Assembly: GCA_016882485.1 (NCBI GenBank)
Contig: VGPT01000016.1
Location: forward strand, 1 to 32,819
Reading direction: 5' to 3'
DNA length: 32,819 nt
Origin: Cyanobacteria bacterium M_surface_10_m1_298
GTDB lineage: Bacteria; Cyanobacteriota; Cyanobacteriia; PCC-6307; Cyanobiaceae
How positions within the stretch are numbered: position 1 is the stretch's first letter; every line of letters begins with the position of its first letter. The notes under the pieces were generated by a model. That model made no database searches. It saw only the letters and a program-made list of their open reading frames with translations, and had not been told where the DNA came from. The translations under genes and the position numbers were made by a program. Below, piece by piece: positions 23,285-30,715 of the stretch.

Positions 23285-24649
23285 ATGTTGCGAGTCGCGG
23301 TGGTGGGCGGCGGCCCGAGCGGTTCCTGTGCTGCGGAAGTGCTGGCGAAGGCTGGCATCGAAACCTGGATCTTCGAGCGCAAGCTGGATAACGCCAAGCC
23401 CTGTGGCGGAGCGATTCCGTTGTGCATGGTCGCCGAGTTCGACCTGCCGGAATCGATCATCGACCGCAAGGTGCGGAACATGAAGATGATCTCTCCCTCC
23501 AACCGTGAGGTGGATATCAACCTTGAGAACCAGGACGAATACATCGGCATGTGCCGCCGCGAGGTGATGGATGCCTTCCTGCGCAACCGTGCTGCCGAGC
23601 TCGGCGCCCATCTGGTGAACGGCCTCGTCACGAAGATCGACACTGGTGCCAACCGCCAGGGCCCTTACACCCTCACCTATTCCGACTACAGCGAGGGTGA
23701 GGCCACCGGCACGACCCAAACCCTCGAAGTGGATCTGATCATCGGCGCCGATGGGGCCAACAGCCGCGTGGCCAAGGCCATGGATGCCGGCGACTACAAC
23801 GTGGCGATCGCCTTCCAGGAGCGCATCAAGCTGCCGCCGGAAGAGATGAAGTACTACGAAAGCCTGGCCGAGATGTATGTGGGCACCGATGTGTCGCCCG
23901 ACTTCTATGCCTGGGTCTTCCCCAAATACGACCATGTGGCCGTGGGCACCGGCACCATGCAGGAGAACCAGGCCCTGATCAAGAGCCTGCAGGAAGGCAT
24001 CCGCGAGCGAGCCAAGAAGCGCCTGGTGAATGGTGAAGTGATCAAGGTGGAAGCGCACCCGATCCCTGAACACCCCCGCCCCCGCCGTGTCGTGGGCCGC
24101 ATGGCCCTGGTGGGTGATGCTGCCGGCTATGTGACCAAGAGCTCTGGCGAAGGGATCTACTTCGCCGCCAAGAGCGGCCGCATGTGCGCCGAGCAGATCG
24201 TGGAATCCAGCCAGGGCGGCACCAAGGTGCCATCAGAGGCTGATCTCAAGAAGTATCTGAAGAAGTGGGACCGCCGGTACGGCGCCACCTACAAGGTGCT
24301 GGAACTCCTTCAGAACATCTTCTACCGCAACGATGCGGCCCGCGAAGCGTTCGTGGAAATGTGCGACGACAAGGATGTGCAGCGTCTCACCTTCGACAGC
24401 TATCTCTACAAGCGGGTGGTGATGATGAACCCCTGGCAGCAGCTCAAGCTCACCCTGCTCACCCTGGGTTCAGTGCTGCGCGGCAACGCCCTGGCACCGC
24501 AGGGCTACAAGCCCGTGCCCAGTGCTGTGCGCGAAGAGTCGGAAGTGAACGCGATGCTCGCGGTCAGCACCATCAAAGGTGGAATTCGCGTGGGCAAAAC
24601 CAAAGAAGACAAGAACGAAGAGCGTGAACCAGCCCTGGCAGGGAAGTAA
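23285..24649 (+). CDS. chlP: Geranylgeranyl diphosphate/chlorophyll reductase
   Basis: A 454-aa flavoprotein that reduces the geranylgeranyl group to phytyl for chlorophyll a and tocopherol. The N-terminal FAD loop V-V-G-G-G-P-S-G-S is at 6-14, then E31 and the K-P-C-G-G-A segment at 38-43 that marks the geranylgeranyl reductase family. The second FAD motif A-L-V-G-D-A-A-G is at 274-281, followed by G-E-G-I-Y-F-A. The C-terminal part with the basic R-V-G-K-T-K-E-D-K tail is typical of cyanobacterial ChlP. The ATG at 23285 is preferred; the open frame from 23240 adds residues without homology. The message ends at a strong terminator. Confidence 0.97.
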   Translation: MLRVAVVGGGPSGSCAAEVLAKAGIETWIFERKLDNAKPCGGAIPLCMVAEFDLPESIIDRKVRNMKMISPSNREVDINLENQDEYIGMCRREVMDAFLRNRAAELGAHLVNGLVTKIDTGANRQGPYTLTYSDYSEGEATGTTQTLEVDLIIGADGANSRVAKAMDAGDYNVAIAFQERIKLPPEEMKYYESLAEMYVGTDVSPDFYAWVFPKYDHVAVGTGTMQENQALIKSLQEGIRERAKKRLVNGEVIKVEAHPIPEHPRPRRVVGRMALVGDAAGYVTKSSGEGIYFAAKSGRMCAEQIVESSQGGTKVPSEADLKKYLKKWDRRYGATYKVLELLQNIFYRNDAAREAFVEMCDDKDVQRLTFDSYLYKRVVMMNPWQQLKLTLLTLGSVLRGNALAPQGYKPVPSAVREESEVNAMLAVSTIKGGIRVGKTKEDKNEEREPALAGK

Positions 24650-24688
24650 TCCCGAGCCGATCTAAGTTCCCCACGTCGTTGTCTTCAG

Positions 24689-24720
24689 CTGCAGCTCTTC
24701 GCCAAGCTGCAGTTTTTTTT
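24689..24720 (+). terminator. Rho-independent terminator after chlP
   Basis: The stem CTGCAGCT (24689-24696) pairs perfectly with AGCTGCAG (24705-24712) around an 8-nt loop and is followed by eight T residues. It begins 39 nt after the chlP stop and ends 4 nt before the 3' end of the convergent desaturase gene. Confidence 0.95.
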
Positions 24721-24724
24721 GCAC

Positions 24725-25843
24725 TCAAGCGGCAGCCCGAGACAGACGTGCGTCGCGAGTGGAGACCAATCTCAGGGCTGCAGAATCCCAGAGAACCAAG
24801 TTGAAACAACGGGGAATATCCTGCAGGCGGAGATACATACAGTGCCTCAGAAGATGGGCATGGGCCTGATGGCAACTGCGCAACCTGTAATTCGGAATGC
24901 GCTCACAGAGATGATGAACACTGTGATAAGCAATATCTGCGGTAAACCAATTCAGCCATGCGGGGAGGATCAGATTGCTACTGCCATCGATCGCACCCTT
25001 GAAATAGTTCCAGTTCTTAGCTCCGCTGGCATAGGAGCCATCAAAGTTGTGCTGAACAAAGAACACACAGATAAACATTGCTGCTGAGCAGGTCATCACG
25101 GTGCCATAGCTGAGCCAGAACACCCCCGCCCCAAGCCAGCGGCACATCAGCCACCAACTGGTCACCACCACAAGGTTGTTGAACAGCAGGTCAATGAACT
25201 CTCCGGCTGTGTACCAATGGCTCGATTGAAAACCCCGCACGAAGGATCGCCAACCACCAAAATCGATGGGTCGGCCTCTGATTACCTGTTGCAGGGCCGC
25301 GCCGAGAAACTCGGCGCTCCCCAAGATCAACTGCAAGCGTGGCCGCACAATCAAATACACAAAGCCCCCTGGGAAAAGCATCAAGGGGTGGCGAGAGACG
25401 CCATAGCGCCATTGAGCTGAGGCACTGAGGGCTAGATATTGATCGACAGTCAGCAGAGCCGACGGCCCTCGGTAACGCTCCCAGTTACCGTTGTGCTTGT
25501 GGTGAAAGGCATGGCCACGCGACCAGGGGAACTGGGGAATCGCATTCAGGCAGCCCAAGACAAAGCCGGTGCTGCGGTTGAGCCAGGTGCGCGACCAGAG
25601 GGTGTTGTGCCCGCAGTCGTGCATCAGGGAAAACGTTCGTGCAGAGAACAGCACAAGAGCCGCCAGAACAGGCAGCATCAGCCAACGCCGCTCAGGTGTC
25701 TGGGCGAGAAACGGCACACAGGCCCAGAGCAGAGCAATCGGCAGCAGGGTTACCAAAAGCTGCCAGGCCGCCTTGGCGTCATTGCGCTGACGGAAGGGGG
25801 CCAGATCGAAATGCTGGCGGCTGAGATGCTCAGCAGGAACCAC
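24725..25843 (-). CDS. Membrane fatty-acid (acyl-lipid) desaturase
   Basis: A 372-aa di-iron membrane desaturase. The three histidine boxes are intact: H-D-C-G-H at 75-79, H-A-F-H-H at 111-115 and H-S-V-H-H at 307-311, separated by hydrophobic helices (about 30-48, 55-72, 220-262). The V-Q-H-N-F-D-G-S-Y-A segment at 263-272 is shared with DesA-like delta-12 and related acyl-lipid enzymes, but regiospecificity cannot be read from sequence. The enzyme would insert double bases into membrane lipid acyl chains using ferredoxin. The 3' third of the gene is clearly less GC-rich than its neighbours (145 G+C in 300 nt over 24781-25080), which suggests transfer or recombination. It is a single gene, convergent with chlP. 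Confidence 0.88.
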   Translation of the reverse strand: MVPAEHLSRQHFDLAPFRQRNDAKAAWQLLVTLLPIALLWACVPFLAQTPERRWLMLPVLAALVLFSARTFSLMHDCGHNTLWSRTWLNRSTGFVLGCLNAIPQFPWSRGHAFHHKHNGNWERYRGPSALLTVDQYLALSASAQWRYGVSRHPLMLFPGGFVYLIVRPRLQLILGSAEFLGAALQQVIRGRPIDFGGWRSFVRGFQSSHWYTAGEFIDLLFNNLVVVTSWWLMCRWLGAGVFWLSYGTVMTCSAAMFICVFFVQHNFDGSYASGAKNWNYFKGAIDGSSNLILPAWLNWFTADIAYHSVHHLCERIPNYRLRSCHQAHAHLLRHCMYLRLQDIPRCFNLVLWDSAALRLVSTRDARLSRAAA

Positions 25844-25932
25844 TGAAGCAGCGGGAGAGGAGGGAGTCAGTTGATGCGCTCGGCGGCACAGGTCAACGCA
25901 GAAGGCCGCCTGAAGTGTTGACCCCAGTCAAA

Positions 25933-25959
25933 CGGATCAAACACTCAACCGTTGATCCG
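25933..25959 (-). terminator. Hairpin overlapping the glyS stop codon (possible terminator)
   Basis: CGGATCAA (25933-25940) pairs perfectly with TTGATCCG (25952-25959) around an 11-nt loop that contains the glyS stop codon (25945-25947). On the minus strand it is followed by TTTGACTGGGG, a weak T-run. It may end the glyS message or protect its 3' end. Confidence 0.45.
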
Positions 25960-28110
25960 GCTGAAATCTGCCAGAACAGAGGCCTGATTGTTGAGCACCC
26001 CCAACAGGTTGAGGCGGTTGCGGCGCACCGCGGGATCCTCGGCCATCACCATCACGCTCTGATCACCGTCAAAGAAGGCCGCCAGGGCTGAGCTGCCAGC
26101 AATGAGACCTCGGGCTAGAGCGCCATAGCGATCTTCGGCCGAACCCGTTGCAATCGGTTCGAGGGTGTTCAGCACGGCAAGCATTCCCGCCTCACTGTTT
26201 TTTTCAAAGAGGGCCGCATCCACCACAGTGGCCGCCGAGAGAACCGTGGCCTCCAGATCACCCTTGGCGGCGAGCCGAGAGGCACGGGTCACAACGGCCT
26301 GCACGGCCGCCAGCTGCCCGCTGCGGCGCAGCGATTGCAGCAAATCAGCCCGCTGTTTGGCATCGGCAGGATCGGCCATCACTCGGCTCAGGTTGACGCT
26401 CTCTCCCGCCACGGCTTGGACAAGATCCAGATCCAGGCCCATCTCCTCCAGCAGGCTCTGCACCCGTTGCCGCAGGAACTCCGACAGTTCCTGGCTCAAC
26501 GCGGCTGAATCCACCTGGAAATGGGGCAGCAGCTGGGCCCAATGGCCGCTGGCACGGCTGAGCAGCGCGTTGAGATCCAAGGACCATCCGCGCTCCCAGA
26601 GGATTTGCAAAAGCCCGTTGCCGGCCCTGCGCAGGGCATAGGGATCAGAGGAGCCCGTGGGGCGTTCCCCCTTGGCGTAAATGCTGAGCAGAAGCTCAAA
26701 GCGTTCCGCCAACGCCACCACCGCCCCTGCATCGGACGTGGGCAGGGCATCGCCTGCCCCCTTGGGGAGGTAGTGCTCCAGCACCGCGAGGGCCACAGCC
26801 CGCGGCTCACCTTCCGCCAGCAGATACTTGCCCCCCATCACCCCCTGCAGCTCGGGGAACTCACCCACCATCTGACTGACCAGATCGTGTTTGCAGAGAT
26901 GAGCGGCGCGGCGGGCATGGCCAGCCGTCTCTGCCGGGAGCTGGAGGGTCTCCAGAAGGACATCGGTCAACCATTCCAGGCGCTCCACGCGATCGAGCAG
27001 GGAGCCCAAGCCTTCAGCGAAGGTGACCCGCGCAAGCTGGTCACGGCGATCAATGCTGGGCACGGAGCGATCGGCCTGCACAAAGAACTCCGCATCAGCA
27101 AGACGGGCCTTGAGCACCCGCTCATTGCCGCGGCGCACGGTGTCATTGGCCTCGGGCAGTCCATTGCCGATGCAGAGGAAGCGGGCCAACAGGCTGCTGC
27201 GGGCATCCAGCGCGAGGGGATCTGCGGAAGCGTTTTTGCGATAGAGCGGCACGTAGCGCTGGTGGGCGCGCATCACCGTGCTCAACACCTCAGCGGGTAG
27301 TGCTAGGTAGTGCTCCGCCACGCTGCCCTCGATCAGCAGAGGAGACTCCACCAGGTCCGTGAGTTCCTCAAACAGAGCATCGGGCAGATCCGGTGTGGCC
27401 TCCAGGGCCGCCGCCGACGTTTCCACGGCCGATCGAATCAAGGCCCCCCGCTCCGATCGGGTCACTTGAACGCCAGCCTTGGCAAGGGTGGCCGCGTAGG
27501 CAGAAGCCTCGCTGATCAGCAGGTCTCCGGCATGCAGGCGGTGGCCACGGCTGGAGCGGCCGGAGTGCACCAACGGATCGCTGCCGGGGAGGGTCACCGG
27601 AATCAGATCGCTGCCCAGCAGCGCCACCAGCCAGCGCACCGGCCTGGAGAAGCGGGTGTCTCCATCACCCCAGCGCATGAAACGGCGGCCCTGGAGCGCC
27701 GCAATCCATAGGGGAATGGCCTCAGCCAACACCTCCTTGGCGGAGCGGCCCCGTTGCAGCACTTGCGCAAACACAAAGGGGCCCTTAGCGGTCTCCCTGA
27801 CCTCCAGCGCAGCCAGGTCGATCCCACAGCGGTTGGCAAAACCAATGGCCGCCGGAGTGGGCACCCCGTCCTTGAAGGCCTGGGCGGCCGGTGGGCCCTT
27901 GCGTTCTTCCTCAAGATCCGGGGCCGCCTCCGCCAGATCGTCCACCAGCAGGGCCAGGCGCCGCGGTGTGCTGGTGCAGTGGATCGCCCCGTACGTCAGG
28001 CGCGCGTCGCCCAGATCACGGCTGACAAACTGCTCGAGCTGCGGGAGGGCGAGGCGAGCGAAGTCGGCCGGCAGCTCCTCGGTCCCGATCTCAAGCAGAA
28101 AGGTCGACAC
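25945..28110 (-). CDS. glyS: Glycyl-tRNA synthetase, beta subunit
   Basis: A 721-aa beta subunit of the bacterial alpha2-beta2 GlyRS; the beta chain recognises tRNA(Gly). The N-terminus F-L-L-E-I-G-T-E-E-L-P-A at residues 4-15 is diagnostic, and further family blocks are G-P-P-A-A-Q-A-F, the R-F-S-R-P-V-R-W-L-V-A-L-L segment and G-E-F-P-E-L-Q-G-V-M-G-G-K-Y. The C-terminal anticodon-binding helices, with R-x-N-R-L-N-L-L-G, are present, so the gene is full length. The start is a GTG at 28108-28110. The alpha subunit gene is not in the window, as is usual in cyanobacteria where glyQ lies elsewhere. It is divergent from sir. Confidence 0.97.
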   Translation of the reverse strand: MSTFLLEIGTEELPADFARLALPQLEQFVSRDLGDARLTYGAIHCTSTPRRLALLVDDLAEAAPDLEEERKGPPAAQAFKDGVPTPAAIGFANRCGIDLAALEVRETAKGPFVFAQVLQRGRSAKEVLAEAIPLWIAALQGRRFMRWGDGDTRFSRPVRWLVALLGSDLIPVTLPGSDPLVHSGRSSRGHRLHAGDLLISEASAYAATLAKAGVQVTRSERGALIRSAVETSAAALEATPDLPDALFEELTDLVESPLLIEGSVAEHYLALPAEVLSTVMRAHQRYVPLYRKNASADPLALDARSSLLARFLCIGNGLPEANDTVRRGNERVLKARLADAEFFVQADRSVPSIDRRDQLARVTFAEGLGSLLDRVERLEWLTDVLLETLQLPAETAGHARRAAHLCKHDLVSQMVGEFPELQGVMGGKYLLAEGEPRAVALAVLEHYLPKGAGDALPTSDAGAVVALAERFELLLSIYAKGERPTGSSDPYALRRAGNGLLQILWERGWSLDLNALLSRASGHWAQLLPHFQVDSAALSQELSEFLRQRVQSLLEEMGLDLDLVQAVAGESVNLSRVMADPADAKQRADLLQSLRRSGQLAAVQAVVTRASRLAAKGDLEATVLSAATVVDAALFEKNSEAGMLAVLNTLEPIATGSAEDRYGALARGLIAGSSALAAFFDGDQSVMVMAEDPAVRRNRLNLLGVLNNQASVLADFSRING

Positions 28111-28150
28111 GGAGCGAGGCCACAGCAGCCGACCAGCTTATTGACAGGGC

Positions 28151-28174
28151 CGAACAACCAACCCGAACAACCAA
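28151..28174. repeat. Tandem 11-mer direct repeat in the glyS-sir intergenic region
   Basis: CGAACAACCAA occurs at 28151-28161 and again at 28164-28174, a 13-nt period, in the 110-nt gap between the divergent glyS and sir genes. A consensus-like TTGACA lies just upstream at 28141-28146, but no good -10 follows at the right distance. The repeat could be an operator for a regulator of sulfur assimilation; that is inference. Confidence 0.5.
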
Positions 28175-28220
28175 GGTGAACCGATGCTTCGCTACGGTCA
28201 ATGCTTGCGATGAACGGCGT

Positions 28221-30014
28221 GTGACGGTGTCCGCAGGGCAGCTTGATGTAGCCAATGCAGCGGAATCCCGCTCATTTTCACCCTGCATTGCCACTGGCGC
28301 TGAGCGCAGCAAATTCGAGCAGCTCAAAGCTGATAGCGCCTATCTGCGCGACCCACTGTCTGAGGAACTGGAGAACGAGCAGCACCACTTCACAGAGGGT
28401 GCCGTCCAACTGCTGAAGTTCCACGGCAGCTATCAACAGGACAACCGCGAAAACCGACAAAAAGGCCAGGACAAGGACTGGCAGATGATGCTGCGGCTGA
28501 GGAGCCCCGCTGGACGGATCCCCACCGGGCTTTACCTGGCCATCGATGAGCTGGCGGACCGCCTGGGCAACGGCACCCTGCGGGCCACCACACGCCAGGC
28601 CTTCCAGATGCATGGCATCCGCAAGGAGAACCTGCGCGAGGTGATCGGCACCATCGTGCGCTCAATGGGCTCCACCCTGGCGGCCTGTGGAGACATCAAC
28701 CGCAATGTGATGGCTCCGGCCGCCCCCTTTGAAAAAGGGGCTTACCCAGCGGCAAGGCAGCTCGCCAACGACATCGCGGATCTACTCAGCCCCAGTGCTG
28801 CGGAAGGCACCTACCTCGACCTCTGGGTCGATGGTGATCTCAGCTATCGGATCAAGCCCACCAAGGCCGTCACAACAGCTCGCCAACGTCAGCACGACGG
28901 CCAGGTGTTCAGTGGCGATCCGACCGAACCGCTCTACGGCCCCACCTACCTGCCACGCAAATTCAAGTGCGCCGTCACCGTTCCGGGTGACAACTCCGTT
29001 GACCTGCTCACCCAGGACATCGGCTTGGTGGCCTTTGCCGATGCCCATGGCGCACTGAGGGGCTGCAACGTCTACGTGGGTGGCGGCATGGGGCGCACCC
29101 ACAACAAGGAGGAAACCTTCGCCCGAACAGCGGATCCCCTCGGCTACGTGGATGCCGATCACGTGTTCGATCTGGTGCAGGCCATCCTGGCGTTGCAGAG
29201 GGATTACGGCGACCGAAACACACGACGCCATGCCCGCCTGAAATACCTGATCCACGATCAGGGCATCAGCTGGTTCAAGCAGGAGCTCAAGGCCAAGTAT
29301 TTCGCCCATCCGATCAAAGGGATGCGGATCGAGCCCAAGGCCAAACTTGAGGACTACCTCGGCTGGCATCGCTGCAGTGCCGGCAAGTGGTTCGTGGGTT
29401 TGCCCCTCCTCTGCGGGCGCCTCTCAGGGAAGCTGAAAGCAGGGTTGCGGCAGCTCGTGGACACCTACCAGCTGGAGGTGCGCCTCACCCCCAACCAGGA
29501 TCTGTTGCTCTGCAACATCGGCACTGCTCAGCGCGCGTCTGTGAAACAAGCCCTAGCCGAGATCGGAATCACTACGCCTGAGGCCCCCAATCTGTTGGCC
29601 CGCCATGCACTGGCCTGCCCGGCGCTTCCCCTCTGCGGATTGGCGGTGACCGAAGCCGAGCGCATCCTGCCGGATGTGCTCGATCGTCTCGATGCCCAGT
29701 TGCGCCGGCTGGAGATTGAGAAATCGATCCTGGTGCGCATGACCGGATGCCCCAACGGCTGTGCCCGCCCCTACATGGCTGAACTTGGCCTGGTGGGTGA
29801 TGGCGTCAACAATTACCAGCTCTGGCTGGGGGGCACCCCGAACCTGACCCGCCTGGCCGAGCCCTACCTCGAGCGAATGCCTCTCGAGCAACTGGAACGC
29901 ACCATCGAACCACTGCTAGTGGGTTGGAAGGCCGCTGGTGGACGGCGCAGCTTCGGTGATTACGTCACCAAGCTGGGTCGCGATCAGGTCACCGCGCTGA
30001 TCCAGCGGCCGTAG
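28221..30014 (+). CDS. sir: Sulfite reductase, ferredoxin-dependent
   Basis: A 597-aa siroheme and 4Fe-4S enzyme reducing sulfite to sulfide with six electrons from ferredoxin, the last step before cysteine synthesis. The cluster cysteines are C466 and C472 in A-C-P-A-L-P-L-C-G-L and C510 and C514 in T-G-C-P-N-G-C-A-R-P. The C-x5-C form with L-P-x-C-G-L and the N-G-C-A-R-P-Y-M-A-E context mark sulfite rather than nitrite reductase. N-terminal blocks F-H-G-S-Y-Q-Q-D-N-R-E and R-A-T-T-R-Q-A-F-Q-M-H are intact. The GTG at 28221 (V-T-V-S-A-G) matches the usual start; an open frame from 28176 does not. Its last 31 nt overlap the convergent VanX-type gene. Confidence 0.95.
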   Translation: MTVSAGQLDVANAAESRSFSPCIATGAERSKFEQLKADSAYLRDPLSEELENEQHHFTEGAVQLLKFHGSYQQDNRENRQKGQDKDWQMMLRLRSPAGRIPTGLYLAIDELADRLGNGTLRATTRQAFQMHGIRKENLREVIGTIVRSMGSTLAACGDINRNVMAPAAPFEKGAYPAARQLANDIADLLSPSAAEGTYLDLWVDGDLSYRIKPTKAVTTARQRQHDGQVFSGDPTEPLYGPTYLPRKFKCAVTVPGDNSVDLLTQDIGLVAFADAHGALRGCNVYVGGGMGRTHNKEETFARTADPLGYVDADHVFDLVQAILALQRDYGDRNTRRHARLKYLIHDQGISWFKQELKAKYFAHPIKGMRIEPKAKLEDYLGWHRCSAGKWFVGLPLLCGRLSGKLKAGLRQLVDTYQLEVRLTPNQDLLLCNIGTAQRASVKQALAEIGITTPEAPNLLARHALACPALPLCGLAVTEAERILPDVLDRLDAQLRRLEIEKSILVRMTGCPNGCARPYMAELGLVGDGVNNYQLWLGGTPNLTRLAEPYLERMPLEQLERTIEPLLVGWKAAGGRRSFGDYVTKLGRDQVTALIQRP

Positions 30015-30715
30015 CAAGCCCGGGGCTTCCCGCTGCGCCAGGCCCAAAGCTGATCGCCATAGCTGAAGTGCCACCACTCATTGGGGTGCTGAGAGAAGCC
30101 TGCGCTGGCCATGGCACTGGCGAGAAGGGCGCGATGCTGATGCCATCGCAATGCTTGCTGCCTCTGGTCACCCTCGGGGAGCTGATCGGCGCAGCGGAGG
30201 TAGTAATCCGGCTCGGAGACGGCTCCGATCGCGTCGATCTCTGAGCCCATGGCGACAACCGCGCCTGTGGCGTCAGCCAAGGTGAGATCCACCGCAGCCC
30301 CGGTGCTGTGGGGCGGTGGAGTGGCCGGGTCCTCGCTGGGGGGAGCCCAGAAGCGGCCCACCTCCTGCACAACCGCATCCCGTTCGGCGGAAGGCTGATG
30401 GGGATCGAGGCCGCGCTGATGGCATTCACAGGCAATGGTGTGGGACACCATGAACTGCTGCACCGCCAACGGACGCCAGGCGTCGAACACGGCAAGGCGA
30501 TAGCCCTGATCGTCGTGCTGCTGAAGCCAGTCTTGTGCGCGCAGCAGGCGCGCGATCACACCGGATCGCAGCCGAAAGGGAGAGCCATTGGCTCCATAGG
30601 GCGCCCCAAGGGCGGCATAGGGATGGGGTTCCAGCCGAAACAACGCTGAGGGGAGCTCCAGGAGGGGCTCAGCGCAGTCGCGAATCGGAATCGGACTCCA
30701 GGGCCGCAGCGGCAT
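29984..30715 (-). CDS. D-alanyl-D-alanine dipeptidase, VanX/DdpX type
   Basis: A 243-aa zinc dipeptidase of the M15D family that hydrolyses free D-Ala-D-Ala. The catalytic set is complete: F-D-A-W-R-P at 77-82 (R81), H-S-T-G-A-A-V-D-L-T-L at 136-146 (H136, D143) and E-W-W-H-F at 213-217 (E213, H216). There is no obvious signal peptide, which fits the cytoplasmic VanX/DdpX form; a role in recycling cell-wall dipeptide is more likely than antibiotic resistance, since no VanA- or VanH-like genes are near. Its ATG shares one base with the recG stop (TGATG), so it is translated from the recG message. The 3' end overlaps sir by 31 nt. Confidence 0.9.
   Translation of the reverse strand: MPLRPWSPIPIRDCAEPLLELPSALFRLEPHPYAALGAPYGANGSPFRLRSGVIARLLRAQDWLQQHDDQGYRLAVFDAWRPLAVQQFMVSHTIACECHQRGLDPHQPSAERDAVVQEVGRFWAPPSEDPATPPPHSTGAAVDLTLADATGAVVAMGSEIDAIGAVSEPDYYLRCADQLPEGDQRQQALRWHQHRALLASAMASAGFSQHPNEWWHFSYGDQLWAWRSGKPRACYGRWISAVT

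Noticed and set aside
24650-24724. Mobile-element boundary next to the low-GC desaturase gene.
   Set aside because: The gap holds only the chlP terminator; no inverted repeats, target duplications, integrase or tRNA are visible on either side.
22385-30715. Glycopeptide-resistance cluster suggested by VanY- and VanX-type genes.
   Set aside because: The two genes are 7 kb apart in different operons, with no VanA/VanB ligase, VanH dehydrogenase or VanRS regulators.
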